This document shows, piece after piece, positions 7,298 through 16,616 of a DNA stretch of 64,000 nt. Within the stretch, counting starts at the first letter, position 1. Each line of letters starts with the position of its first letter. This DNA is from Hwanghaeella sp965227365 (GTDB taxonomy: Bacteria > Pseudomonadota > Alphaproteobacteria > UBA8366 > Aestuariispiraceae). A program made the translations under genes and the position numbers. The stretch lies in contig NZ_OZ245754.1 of the NCBI RefSeq assembly GCF_965227365.1, positions 1,488,001-1,552,000 of the forward strand, given 5' to 3'. The notes beneath the pieces were generated by a model. That model did no database searches. It saw only the letters and a program-made list of their open reading frames with translations, and was not told where the DNA came from.

Positions 7298-8687
7298 TTG
7301 GCCCGATCATCCGTTCCGGGCGCACCAGTTCGTCGAATTCCTCCGCGGTGACGTAACCCAGCGCCAGAGCCTCCTGGCGCAGCGAGGTGCCGTTCCTATG
7401 GGCGGTCTTGGCGATTTCGGTCGCCTTGTCGTAACCGATGGCGGGCGCCAGGGCGGTGACCAGCATCAGGGAGCGTTCCATCAGGGCCTTGATGTTGTCC
7501 TCGTTCGCCGTGATGCCGGCGACGCAGCGATCCGCGAAACTGACCGCGGCCTCGGCCAGAAGCTTGATCGATTGCAGCATCGCCTGGGCCATGACCGGCT
7601 TGTAGACGTTCAGCTCGAAATGGCCCTGGCTGCCGGCGAAGGAGATCGTCGCCTGATTGCCGTGGACCTGGGCGCAGACCATGGTCAGCGCCTCGCACTG
7701 GGTCGGGTTGACCTTGCCGGGCATGATCGAGGAGCCGGGCTCGTTTTCCGGCAGCGAAATCTCGCCCAGGCCGGAGCGTGGGCCGGAGCCCAGGAAGCGG
7801 ATGTCGTTGGCAATCTTGAACAATGAAACGGCCACCGTGTTCAAGGCGCCATGGGCATGGACATAGGCGTCGTTGGCGGCCAGGGCCTCGAACTTGTTGG
7901 GCGCCGTCCGGAAGGGCAGGCCGGTGATGGCGGCGACCTCGGCCGCGAATTTCTCGTCGAACCCCTTCCTGGTATTCAGGCCGGTGCCGACCGCCGTGCC
8001 GCCCTGGGCGAGGGGGTAGAGGCCGTCCAGGCACGCCTCGACCCGATGGATGCCCAATGCCACTTGCGCGGCATAGCCGCTGAATTCCTGGCCCAGGGTA
8101 AGCGGCGTCGCGTCCTGCGTATGGGTGCGGCCGATCTTCACGATACCGGCCCATTCCCGGGCCTTGCCGTCCAGGGCCCGGTGCAGATGTTTCAGGGCGG
8201 GCAGCAGGGCGTTCACGATCTCCCCCGCCGCGGCGATATGCATGGCGGTCGGGAAGGTGTCGTTTGAGGACTGGCCCATATTGCAATGATCGTTCGGATG
8301 GACCGGATCCTTCGACCCGATTTCGCCGCCCAGCAGTTCCATGGCGCGGTTCGCGATCACCTCATTCGCATTCATGTTGGACTGGGTGCCGGACCCGGTC
8401 TGCCAGACGACGAGCGGAAAATGGTCATCGAATTTCCCGGCGGCGACCTCGCCCGCGGCCTGGCCGATCGCCCCGGCAATCGCCGGGTCCAGCAGGCCCT
8501 GGTCCCGGTTAACCCGCGCGGCGGCCTGCTTGATGACCCCCAGGGCGCGGATCAGGGGAAGCGGCATGGTTTCGCCGCCGATCGGGAAGTTCATCAGCGA
8601 GCGTGCCGTCTGCGCGCCGTAATATTTGTCCCTCGGCACGTCGAGCGTTCCGAAGGAGTCGCTTTCCTGGCGGATGGTCGGGGACAT
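7290..8687 (-). CDS. fumC: Class II fumarate hydratase
   Basis: 465 residues from the ATG at 8687, the normal size for FumC. It starts with ESDSFGTLDVPRDKYYGAQT and contains the fumarase/aspartase signature GSSIMPGKVNPTQCE; the NMNANEVIANRA and GRTHTQDATPLTLGQE segments are also typical. It converts fumarate and L-malate in the TCA cycle, in the cytoplasm, without an Fe-S cluster. The frame is open upstream to 8957, but that part is low-quality sequence without family similarity. AGGAAACGC precedes the chosen start. Confidence 0.96.
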   Translation of the reverse strand: MSPTIRQESDSFGTLDVPRDKYYGAQTARSLMNFPIGGETMPLPLIRALGVIKQAAARVNRDQGLLDPAIAGAIGQAAGEVAAGKFDDHFPLVVWQTGSGTQSNMNANEVIANRAMELLGGEIGSKDPVHPNDHCNMGQSSNDTFPTAMHIAAAGEIVNALLPALKHLHRALDGKAREWAGIVKIGRTHTQDATPLTLGQEFSGYAAQVALGIHRVEACLDGLYPLAQGGTAVGTGLNTRKGFDEKFAAEVAAITGLPFRTAPNKFEALAANDAYVHAHGALNTVAVSLFKIANDIRFLGSGPRSGLGEISLPENEPGSSIMPGKVNPTQCEALTMVCAQVHGNQATISFAGSQGHFELNVYKPVMAQAMLQSIKLLAEAAVSFADRCVAGITANEDNIKALMERSLMLVTALAPAIGYDKATEIAKTAHRNGTSLRQEALALGYVTAEEFDELVRPERMIGPTE

Positions 8688-8800
8688 GGCGGCGTTTCCT
8701 GACTTATGGCGATGGAGCTGGACGATCGAAGAGGGGCCTGCTGCGGCCTCCTTTTCAGATAGGCATCCTAACGGTTTTGTCGACCCGCGATCCAATGGAC

Positions 8801-8836
8801 GGATTGGCGGCGGGGTTGGCGGCGGGATTGGCAGCC
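8801..8836. repeat. 12-bp GC-rich tandem repeat, three copies
   Basis: Three 12-bp units close to GGATTGGCGGCG lie side by side at 8801, 8813 and 8825, between the divergent fumC and DUF3179 genes. The rest of this 288-base gap shows no gene and should hold both promoters. Confidence 0.55.
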
Positions 8837-8975
8837 GGACCGTCGAGGGTCGGTCCTCACCGAAAGCTGACCCAGTCGTGATTGGCCGCGCGTTCCGTTT
8901 GCGCGGATGCTTGAAGCCGGGAAGAGCGCGGCGATTGAACCGCGCAGGCAACACCAAACGGGCGAGGGCGTTTTC

Positions 8976-10373
8976 ATGCTGGCGGCATATCGGTCAAAAT
9001 TCAGGGTCGGCCTTGTCGCCGCATTGGCTCCATTGGCCGTATTGACCGGGCTGGCCCTGTTCTGGTCCGCCGGGGCGCGGGCGCAGGGCGACCTGCCGGA
9101 TTACGTAATCGCCGAATTCGGCGCGCCGCCGGCGATCCCCGCCGGCCCGCTGCCGCAGGCACTGCGGGAGGCGGTGGAGACCGCTTTCGTCGTCAGCGCC
9201 GAAGGCGCGCTGTGGGGGCCGGAGCAAGAGGCCGCGCTGGCGCAGGTTGCGGCGTCCGGCGATCCGCGGCTTGCCTGGATCATCGCCGATTTCCTGCGCT
9301 TCATCACCCAGCGGGATCTGCATGTAAGCCTGGCGCAGGCCGCGGCGGCACTGCTGGGGCAGGACCTGCCGTCCGAGCGGTATTGGGGTTTCGTGACCGA
9401 CCGCCTGATGGCCTGGGACGTGCCGGCGCCGCCGGACTATCTGCGGGTGAAACGGGTGATCTTCACCAGCGTCATTCCCGGCTGGGAGAAGATTTTCGTC
9501 GACGGCGATGTGGATTGGCGGCATGTCTCCTGGGGCGGGGTGCTGATCGACGACCGCCCCTACGATCAAACGGACGAGGTCTGCAACTGCATCCCCGCGG
9601 CGGACAACCCGCCGGTCAGCAGCGCGGCCGAGGCGACCTGGCTGAAGGACGAGGATATCGTCTTCGGCATCGCGGTGAACGGGGAATACCGGGCCTATCC
9701 GCGGCGCATCATGGAAGTGCGCGAGATGGTCAACGACACGTTGGGCGGGCGCCATCTGGGTATTCCCTATTGCACCCTCTGCGGGTCGGCCCAGGCCTAT
9801 TTCACCGATCGCCTGCCGGACGGGATCGAACGGCCGGTGCTGCGGACCTCGGGCCTGCTGATCCGCTCGAACAAGGTGATGTACGACATCACCAGCCATT
9901 CGGTCTTCGATACCTTCCTGGGCAGGGCCGTGACCGGGCCGCTGTGGGAAAAAGGCGTTCGACTGGAACAGGCCAGTGTCGTCACCAGCGACTGGGGCAG
10001 CTGGCGCAAGGCGCATCCGGAGACGACGGTGCTGGTTGAGGCGCTGGCGCTGGGCCGCGATTTCGATTTCCGCAATACGCGCGACGCGGACGGGCCGATC
10101 TTCCCGGTCGGCGATGTCGATCCGCGCCTGCCGGTGCATGAGGATGTCATCGGCGTGATTACCGAAAGCGGCAAAGCGGTGGCTTTCCGGCGCAGCGCGG
10201 CCCTGCTGGCCCTGCGCCGGGGCGAGCAGATCGCTTTCGAGAATATCCGCCTGGCCCTCGATGCCGGCGGCATCCGGGCGGTGGATGCCGACGGGACGAA
10301 TCTGGGCAGCCATCAGGCCTTCTGGTTCGCCTGGTCCCAGTTCCATCCCGACACCGCCCTTTGGCCCGAGTGA
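8976..10373 (+). CDS. Exported DUF3179 family protein
   Basis: 465 residues from the ATG at 8976. The first 30 or so residues form a Sec signal peptide (KFRVGLVAALAPLAVL, ending near ARAQG), so the protein is probably periplasmic. The body matches DUF3179: WLKDEDIVFGIAVNGEYRAYP, then GIPYCTLCGSAQAY with a conserved cysteine pair, then RTSGLLIRSNKVMYD. The family has no established biochemical role. A longer frame from 8907 would hide the signal peptide and is not favoured. It is followed by a small membrane protein gene on the same strand. Confidence 0.85.
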   Translation: MLAAYRSKFRVGLVAALAPLAVLTGLALFWSAGARAQGDLPDYVIAEFGAPPAIPAGPLPQALREAVETAFVVSAEGALWGPEQEAALAQVAASGDPRLAWIIADFLRFITQRDLHVSLAQAAAALLGQDLPSERYWGFVTDRLMAWDVPAPPDYLRVKRVIFTSVIPGWEKIFVDGDVDWRHVSWGGVLIDDRPYDQTDEVCNCIPAADNPPVSSAAEATWLKDEDIVFGIAVNGEYRAYPRRIMEVREMVNDTLGGRHLGIPYCTLCGSAQAYFTDRLPDGIERPVLRTSGLLIRSNKVMYDITSHSVFDTFLGRAVTGPLWEKGVRLEQASVVTSDWGSWRKAHPETTVLVEALALGRDFDFRNTRDADGPIFPVGDVDPRLPVHEDVIGVITESGKAVAFRRSAALLALRRGEQIAFENIRLALDAGGIRAVDADGTNLGSHQAFWFAWSQFHPDTALWPE

Positions 10374-10471
10374 GGGCCGCCATACTGACCGATCGCGCGC
10401 GATGGTGTAGAATGAGCTCTGCCGTCGGAAGAAAGTTGGCGCTGCGGGATCTCGCGCGGCGCGGGAGGTGA

Positions 10472-10642
10472 ATGTCGATGGTGTCCACGGGTATCAGGCC
10501 GGCCGCGGGTGACGGAAACAGCAACCCGTTGATGCGGAAGCGGCCGCCGGCGCCGCCGCGCCTGACCGCCGCGCGTCTTGCCGTGCTGTTCCTGGCGGGG
10601 CTGTTGCTGCTTCTGGTCTCGGCCGGGCTGTTGGCGGATTAG
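10472..10642 (+). CDS. Small single-pass membrane protein, 56 residues, unknown
   Basis: An ATG at 10472 sits right after a strong GGGAGGTG site and opens a 57-codon frame to TAG at 10640. The first 35 residues are polar and basic (MRKRPPAPPRLTAARL) and the rest is one hydrophobic segment (AVLFLAGLLLLLVSAGLL). The topology suggests a small inner-membrane protein. It lies 98 bases downstream of the DUF3179 gene on the same strand. No family is recognised. Confidence 0.6.
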   Translation: MSMVSTGIRPAAGDGNSNPLMRKRPPAPPRLTAARLAVLFLAGLLLLLVSAGLLAD

Positions 10643-10665
10643 GTTGGCGCCGTGAAGGGGGCCGC

Positions 10666-11469
10666 TCACTTCGCCAGCGGCGGCGCGTCGTCGCCTTTCC
10701 TGCCTTGCAGAAAGCGGAAGAACGCGGCGGTGCGGTTGATCAGGGAGGCGGGCTCCGCATCCGGATCGCCGCGCAGACCGGCGAGCCCGTAGTACGCCCA
10801 GTTCCCGTCGCCCAGCCGGTCGATGACATGCAGGGAGACCAGCGCCCGCGCGGCGAAGCGTTCGATGAAGGCGAAGCGGATCGGGCTTTCGTTCACCACG
10901 TCCAGGACCAGCCGGTCCGGCGTCTTTTCCAAAACCCGCATGCTGTAAAGATTGTCGCCGGTGGAGCGGGTGTCGTTCTGCCGGAACCACAGCGTTACGC
11001 CGGATTGCATCTCCGCCGCGGAGAAGTCCGGGCGCCTGGTCGCGTCCCCGGTCCAGTCCCGGTTGTTTGCGTCCGGACCTTGCAGCGCGGCGGCGTCCGA
11101 TACGAGTTCGCGCCAATCCTGATCGGTGGTCGACCAGTAAAGCATTCCCACGGTTTCGGAGATGGCGCCGGCGCGTTCGGCCAGATCGTCCACCGATCCG
11201 GTGAAACGGACCTTGCCCGCCACCGCGGTTATCACGTCCAACCGCCCCTGCAGCCGGCTGCCGCAGCTTTCCGGTTCCGACGCAGCTGCATCGCGCCAGG
11301 CCGCCACCGCGGGCGGCTGATCCGCATCGGCATAATCCGGTGACGGCCGGGTTCCGGCCGGGCAGGGCAGGCGCGGCGTGTCGCTTGCGGCGACGGCGGG
11401 CGACGCAAGAACGATCAGGGCCGATATCAGGAAGGCGGAGAGGACCGTGCCGTCCTTCCCGTGCCTCAC
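10666..11469 (-). CDS. Exported protein of unknown function
   Basis: 267 residues starting at a GTG that overlaps the stop of the upstream cupin gene (GTGA), so translation is probably coupled. Residues 1-27 form a Sec signal peptide (VLSAFLISALIVLASPAVA). The mature part is a soluble domain with strand-rich segments (MQSGVTLWFRQNDTR, RLVLDVVNESPIRF, ALVSLHVIDRLG) ending in a proline-lysine tail. It resembles uncharacterised periplasmic proteins (a DUF6675-like pattern, from memory). It is last in a three-gene run with the enolase-superfamily enzyme and the cupin protein. Confidence 0.8.
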   Translation of the reverse strand: MRHGKDGTVLSAFLISALIVLASPAVAASDTPRLPCPAGTRPSPDYADADQPPAVAAWRDAAASEPESCGSRLQGRLDVITAVAGKVRFTGSVDDLAERAGAISETVGMLYWSTTDQDWRELVSDAAALQGPDANNRDWTGDATRRPDFSAAEMQSGVTLWFRQNDTRSTGDNLYSMRVLEKTPDRLVLDVVNESPIRFAFIERFAARALVSLHVIDRLGDGNWAYYGLAGLRGDPDAEPASLINRTAAFFRFLQGRKGDDAPPLAK

Positions 11470-12050
11470 CTCTTGTCCTCGATGAAGCCGAAGGCCTCCA
11501 TCCGGAAGACATCCGTCGAGCCGTTTTCCAGGTCGTATTCGGTGCGGTCGCCCTGATCCTCGAACCGGGTGCCGTAGAAGTGGAGATGCAGCAGCGGCTC
11601 TGTCCCGACGCCTTCGATGGCGTGGATGCCGTCGGGCAGCAGGGAGACCGCCGTGCCGGGTTCGCAGGTCAGCGTATCCTTCAGGATCGGCCTGCCGGGA
11701 ACGCTCGGGTCAGCTTGGTAGAGGTAGTGCTTCTCCTGGCCCTGGACGGCGGCGATCATCGCCCAGGACCCGCCATGATCATGCGGGCGATAGGTCATGC
11801 CGGGAATGGCGGTGATGGCATAGAGTGCGGCGCCGTTCTCGTTGTCGAAGATCAGATAGGTGCGGTCCGTCGCCCCGCCATCGGGCGCGGGGAAATCCTC
11901 CGCCGGAAACAGGTCCCGGCGCTCGGCGAGGGCCATCAGATACGGCTTCGCCGCCTCCATCTTTGCCACCGTCGGCTTATCGCCGATCACGGAGAGGATG
12001 CGTTCGGCGGTTTCCGTCACGGCCTGCCGACGCTGCTGTGCGATGGTCAT
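11466..12050 (-). CDS. Cysteine dioxygenase-like cupin protein
   Basis: 194 residues from the ATG at 12050, which has a GGAGA site; a frame to 12074 exists without one. The cupin motifs are RPHDHGGSWAMI, giving two metal histidines, and the later PDGIHAIEG with the third, as in thiol dioxygenases. These enzymes oxidise thiols such as cysteine or 3-mercaptopropionate with one non-haem iron. The actual substrate is unknown. It follows the enolase-superfamily gene by 41 bases and overlaps the next gene by translation coupling. Confidence 0.8.
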   Translation of the reverse strand: MTIAQQRRQAVTETAERILSVIGDKPTVAKMEAAKPYLMALAERRDLFPAEDFPAPDGGATDRTYLIFDNENGAALYAITAIPGMTYRPHDHGGSWAMIAAVQGQEKHYLYQADPSVPGRPILKDTLTCEPGTAVSLLPDGIHAIEGVGTEPLLHLHFYGTRFEDQGDRTEYDLENGSTDVFRMEAFGFIEDKR

Positions 12051-12091
12051 GTTGCGGTCTCCTGTTTCAGTCATGGTGCGTGCCGCACGCT

Positions 12092-13192
12092 TCAGTCGGC
12101 GGGATCATGCGCCGCGTCGAGCCTGTCCCAATCGAAGGTGACGCCGGTGCCGGGTGTGTCGACGGGCGCGACGGCGAGGCAATCCTCCACCACCAGCGGG
12201 CGGGTCGTGTATTCGTCGATCGGGAAGCTGTGGACTTCCATCCAACCGGCATGTTCCTGGGCCGAGAGCAGGCTGGCATGCAGTTCCTGCATCCCGTGGC
12301 TGCAGATCGGGATGCCGTTGCGCCGGGCGAGCCCCGCCACGCGGAGCCAGCCGGTCACGCCACCGCAATTCGATGCGTCGGGCTGGATGAAGGCGAGGTT
12401 CGAATAGCGGAAGGCATGTTCGAATTCGTGGATCGTGTGGAGGTTTTCCCCCATCGCCACGGGCATGCCGGTCTTCGCCGTGATCCGGGCATAGCCTTCG
12501 TAATCGTCGGGAATGATCGGTTCCTCGAACCAGATCAGGTCGTAGTCCTTGAAGGCGGCGGCCGCCTCGATTGCGCGGGGCAGTTCATAACCGTAATTGG
12601 CGTCGACCATGAAGCCGGTCTGCGGCCCGATGGCGTCCCGCACGGCGGCGACGCGGGCGACATCCTCGGCCAGGTCGGGCTTGCCGACCTTGATCTTCAC
12701 CGCGTTGAAGCCGTCGGCCAGATGGCCCTTTACGCTGTCGACCAGTTTTTCCTGCGAATAGTTGAGGTCGATCCCGCCGCGATAGGCGCGGCAACGGTCA
12801 TGGGCGCCGCCCGCCAGGGCGCACAGGGATTTGCCCTGCCGCCTGCCGCGGGCATCCCACAGGGCAGTGTCGACGGCCGAGATCGCGAAGGAGGCGATGC
12901 CGCCGCGGCCGACATAATGCATATGGGTCTGCATCGCGTCATACACGGCTTCGACATCGGCGCCGTCATGGCCAGTCAGGAAGGGGGCGAGGTCATGCGC
13001 GATCATCGCTTCCACCGCCCGGCCGCCGCGCCCGCCGGTATAGGTATAGCCGACCCCCTCGCTGCCGTCGGACAGGCGCACCACGGCCAGGACCAGTTCG
13101 AAATGGGTATGGTCCCCGTGCATCGCGTCGCTCAGTACTTCCTTCAGCGGCAGCCTGTAATAGCGCGCCTCGACGGCCTGAATTTCCGCCAT
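12092..13192 (-). CDS. Enolase-superfamily enzyme (mandelate racemase/muconate lactonizing type)
   Basis: 366 residues from the ATG at 13192, preceded by GGAGGATC. The catalytic set of the mandelate racemase subgroup is visible: K-x-K at 166-168 (VKIKVG), metal ligands D197 (MVDANYG), E223/E224 (WFEEP) and E249 (MGENL), and the Asp-His dyad D272 (QPDASN) and H299 (CSHGMQ). It probably dehydrates or epimerises a sugar acid or carboxylic acid after removing an alpha proton. The substrate is unknown. It heads a minus-strand run with the cupin and exported proteins. Confidence 0.9.
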   Translation of the reverse strand: MAEIQAVEARYYRLPLKEVLSDAMHGDHTHFELVLAVVRLSDGSEGVGYTYTGGRGGRAVEAMIAHDLAPFLTGHDGADVEAVYDAMQTHMHYVGRGGIASFAISAVDTALWDARGRRQGKSLCALAGGAHDRCRAYRGGIDLNYSQEKLVDSVKGHLADGFNAVKIKVGKPDLAEDVARVAAVRDAIGPQTGFMVDANYGYELPRAIEAAAAFKDYDLIWFEEPIIPDDYEGYARITAKTGMPVAMGENLHTIHEFEHAFRYSNLAFIQPDASNCGGVTGWLRVAGLARRNGIPICSHGMQELHASLLSAQEHAGWMEVHSFPIDEYTTRPLVVEDCLAVAPVDTPGTGVTFDWDRLDAAHDPAD

Positions 13193-13359
13193 GCTGATCC
13201 TCCCCCGATCCGGTTGCGGCGATCGTTTCGGCCACTGTCTGCAAGAGCTTCCGGAATGTCCATAGACAGGGGCGGTGTTATGGGCGGGCGCCTGGAGGAG
13301 CGGTCCCTCTCCCGAAAGGGGATGGCGGCTCCCGCCGTGTGGACCGCGGCCGGAGATGC

Positions 13360-14718
13360 TCAGTCGGGCGCGGAGGGAAAGAAGACCGTTACGGTGGAGC
13401 CGGCCCCGACATCGCTGTCGATGGCAAGCGTTCCCCCGTGCAGTTCGACCAGTGACTTGGTGATGGACAGGCCCAGGCCCCATCCCTTGTCCGCGATTTC
13501 CGCGCCGTGTACGCCCCGGCGGAAGGGGTCGGTCAGGGAGGCGATCTGGTCTTTGGAAATACCGCTGCCGTTGTCGGCGACTGCGATTTCGACACCCCCC
13601 TCCGTGGCGATGGAGGTGATATCGATCCGCCCATTGTCCGGAACGTGCTTTGATGCATTGCCGAGCAAGTTCAACAGGACCTGCGTAATGGCGCGGCGAT
13701 CCCCGTAGATCGTCAAATCCGCGTCCGGCACGAAATGCAAGTCCATTTCCAGGGTCTTGTCGCCCTTCTGCCCTTCAACGATGCGTGCGCATTCCCGGAC
13801 CAGGGGCGCGCATTGGATATGTTCCATGGTCAGGGTCTTCTGGCCGGCCTCGATCGCGGACAGATCGAGCAGGTCATTGACCAGATTCAACAGATGCTTG
13901 CCGCTGTCATGAATATGCTTGGCATACTCTTTGTACATGCCGGCACCGGGCGGCCCCAGATACTGGCCGCTCAGAACCTCGGAAAAGCCGAGGATCGCAT
14001 TGAGCGGCGTCCTCAATTCATGGCTCATCATGGCGAGGAACTGTGATTTGGCGGTGCTCGCGGCTTCTGCTTCCTGCAACGCTTTTTCCAGGGCCTGCTC
14101 CGCCAGCATTCTTTCCGTGATGTCGATGTTCAGGATGAAGGTGAAGCCGTCAGGCGTCTTTTGTTCGCGAAGTTCGAGCCACAGCCCGTCACTGCGTTTC
14201 TGGATGATCGGCCCTTTCGGATTCCTGTGCTGCTCCAACCGTGTTTGGATGAAGGTCTCCACATCGACGTCCAGGTCCAGGATGTGATCGGCCTCGAAAT
14301 TCGCGCGAACCAGATCTTCGAATTTCACGCCCGGCACGTATAGATGCGCCGTCTTCGCGTTCCAGGATCGCATGCGCTCGTTGCAGAAAATCATCCGGTC
14401 GTCGGCATCGTACAGGGCGATGCCGTGCGCGAGGTTTTCGAGGGTGCGGGTCAGAAGCTGGTAGGTGTCGCGTGAGCGGATACTCGCAATCGTGACAAGG
14501 TCCAGGCTCGTTTCGCCTTCAAACTGCTCGGTGATCCGGGAGTTGATGCGATTGGAGATGCTCTCGATCTTGCGTTCGTAGGGCTGCGGGTCGGCGATGG
14601 TGGGATAGGTCTTCGCGGACCCTTCGTAGTCGAGCAGGATGCTCCGAACCAACTTGTCGATCGCTCGGTCGATCTCGACAGGAATGTCGAGATTATCTCT
14701 TGACCAATTGGCAGCCAA
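13360..14718 (-). CDS. PAS-domain sensor histidine kinase, orphan
   Basis: 452 residues starting at TTG 14718 after a GGGAGGCG site. Residues 1-85 are an uncharacterised helical part, about 90-210 is a PAS domain (NLAHGIALYDADDRMIFCNE), then HisKA with the phospho-acceptor in MMSHELRTPLNAILGF, and a HATPase_c domain (NLLGNASKHV, VADNGSGI, GWGLGLSI). There is no membrane segment, so it is a cytosolic kinase. Its architecture recalls PleC/DivJ-like alphaproteobacterial kinases. No response regulator lies nearby, so its partner is encoded elsewhere. Confidence 0.92.
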   Translation of the reverse strand: MAANWSRDNLDIPVEIDRAIDKLVRSILLDYEGSAKTYPTIADPQPYERKIESISNRINSRITEQFEGETSLDLVTIASIRSRDTYQLLTRTLENLAHGIALYDADDRMIFCNERMRSWNAKTAHLYVPGVKFEDLVRANFEADHILDLDVDVETFIQTRLEQHRNPKGPIIQKRSDGLWLELREQKTPDGFTFILNIDITERMLAEQALEKALQEAEAASTAKSQFLAMMSHELRTPLNAILGFSEVLSGQYLGPPGAGMYKEYAKHIHDSGKHLLNLVNDLLDLSAIEAGQKTLTMEHIQCAPLVRECARIVEGQKGDKTLEMDLHFVPDADLTIYGDRRAITQVLLNLLGNASKHVPDNGRIDITSIATEGGVEIAVADNGSGISKDQIASLTDPFRRGVHGAEIADKGWGLGLSITKSLVELHGGTLAIDSDVGAGSTVTVFFPSAPD

Positions 14719-14920
14719 ACTTCAGCGCCTCCCTGCCGTGCGCATCCTCCGGGGCAAGCCAAGCTTCGCCGCCCAAATCATATTAACATTAGAATATACC
14801 AATTGAACATTGTTTCCAGTGCTTTTGGGATTTGGCGCCTTCCGTGCTCGGCCGGTCCGGCTGAGACCAGGCGGCGGAACAGGGTGCAGACAAGGCCGTT
14901 CGGTTGTCCCGGAGGCCACG

Positions 14921-16441
14921 TCAGGTTCCGAAAACAAGCGGCGCGAGCAGCCAGACGGTGCCGGCGATGACGGCGATGGCAGTGACGTTCACCAGAAAAC
15001 CGGCCCGGGCCATGTCGGGGATGGTCAGTTGGCCGCCGCTGAAGACGATGGCGTTGGGGGGCGTCGCCACCGGCATCATGAACGCCATGGAAGCGGCGAG
15101 GGCCGCCGGCACCAAAAGCATCATGACCGGTGCATCGATCGCGGTGGCAAGTGCGGCGATCACCGGCAGGAAGGTCGCCGTGGTCGCGGTGTTCGAGGTC
15201 AACTCGGTCAGGAAGACGATGACGGCGGTGAGGATCAAGACGATCGCGAATAGCGGCAGGGCCTGGAAGACGGTCAGGCTTTCGCCGATCCAGGCCGCGA
15301 GGCCGCTGGCCGAGACCTGCTCGGCCAGACTCAACCCGCCGCCGAACAGGATCAGAACGCCCCAGGGCAGTTTCCTGGCCCATTCCCAGTTCAGCAGGAA
15401 TTCACGCTTTTTCAGATCGACCGGAATACAGAACAAGGCGACGCCGGCGGCGATGGCGATGCCTGCGTCGGACAGACCCGCAAGCGGCACGGCGAGGACC
15501 TCCACTCCCTGCAGGACAGGGCGGAAAATCCAAAGGGCGGCGGTGGCCAGGAAGACCGCGAGCGTGCGTTTCTCGGCCTTGCTCATTTCCGGCAAGGCGT
15601 GTGCTTCCCGCCGGATTGCATCGGCTGCGCCGGGCAGGGCCTCTGTCCCGAGCCGGAAGACGACCCGGGTCAGGATCAGCCAGCCGAGCAACAGCATGAC
15701 CAGTGCGGTCGGAAGGCCCAGCGCCATCCATTGCGCGAAGCCGATGGTAATACCCAGATTGGCGGTGACGAAGCCCGCCAGCAACGCGTTGGGCGGTGTG
15801 CCCACCAGTGTCGCGACCCCGCCCATCGACGCGCCATAGGCGGTCGCGATCAGCAATGCCTTGGCAAAGGGGGGCGCCGCGTTCCCGGCGGGATCCGCCG
15901 CGCTGTCGTCGTGCCGGTCGGCCCGCAGCACGATGGCGATGACCGACAGCGCGATCGGCAGCATCATGATGGTGGAAGCGGTGTTGGAGATCCACATGCT
16001 CAACCCCGCGGCGACGGCCATGAAGGCGGCGACCAACTGGCGCGGACGAGTACCGGTCCGGGTCAGCACGGCGAGCGCGATGCGCCGGTGCAGCCCCCAT
16101 CGCTCCACCGCCAATGCGATCATCAGCCCGCCCATGAACAGGAAGATCAACGGATTGGCATAGGGCGCCGCGACCGCTTTCATCGACCCCTGGCCGAGCA
16201 ACGGGAAAAGCGCCAGCGGCAGCAGTGCGGTGGCGGCAACCGGCACGGCCTCAGTCAGCCACCAGACCGCCATGAGACCGGCGACCGCGGCGACGGCCCA
16301 GGCATCCTCGCTCATGCCGCCGGGCGAGGGCAGCAGGCGCAGCAGCACGAATGCCGCCGGACCCAGCATAATCCCGAACCTGGCCGGCAGGCGTTGCCCT
16401 TCTATGTGCTTGCGGTGCGGGTGGGGGATGCGGTCGCTCAT
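14921..16441 (-). CDS. DASS/SLC13 family sodium-coupled anion transporter
   Basis: 506 residues from the ATG at 16441. It is very hydrophobic with about 11-12 membrane segments and carries both family SNT motifs, WISNTASTIMMLP in the first half and LTSNTATTATFLP in the second, plus matching NPP-like loops (GTPPNALL, ATPPNAIV). Such carriers take up dicarboxylates, citrate or sulphate with sodium. The frame stays open to 16582 and earlier ATGs at 16501 and 16582 cannot be excluded, but the N-terminal extra residues look non-homologous. It is divergent from the ferric-reductase-like gene. Confidence 0.9.
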   Translation of the reverse strand: MSDRIPHPHRKHIEGQRLPARFGIMLGPAAFVLLRLLPSPGGMSEDAWAVAAVAGLMAVWWLTEAVPVAATALLPLALFPLLGQGSMKAVAAPYANPLIFLFMGGLMIALAVERWGLHRRIALAVLTRTGTRPRQLVAAFMAVAAGLSMWISNTASTIMMLPIALSVIAIVLRADRHDDSAADPAGNAAPPFAKALLIATAYGASMGGVATLVGTPPNALLAGFVTANLGITIGFAQWMALGLPTALVMLLLGWLILTRVVFRLGTEALPGAADAIRREAHALPEMSKAEKRTLAVFLATAALWIFRPVLQGVEVLAVPLAGLSDAGIAIAAGVALFCIPVDLKKREFLLNWEWARKLPWGVLILFGGGLSLAEQVSASGLAAWIGESLTVFQALPLFAIVLILTAVIVFLTELTSNTATTATFLPVIAALATAIDAPVMMLLVPAALAASMAFMMPVATPPNAIVFSGGQLTIPDMARAGFLVNVTAIAVIAGTVWLLAPLVFGT

Positions 16442-16616
16442 TCCGGTAGCAAACGGGCCGGGGCGCGAATATGCAAGAACGGCGTGCGCGTCGGCATGCA
16501 TCGGAGGTGTTCGCCCATATCGAACTGGGCTAAGCTTCCGATCGAAATCATTGATCTTCTTGCTGATTGGGGGGCGGGTCATCCATGACCTATCAGAGAC
16601 ATGACGGAGCGGTCCG

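Noticed and set aside
8994..10346. 450-codon minus-strand frame opposite the DUF3179 gene
   Set aside because: It reads as an antisense shadow; the plus strand has a signal peptide and conserved domain.
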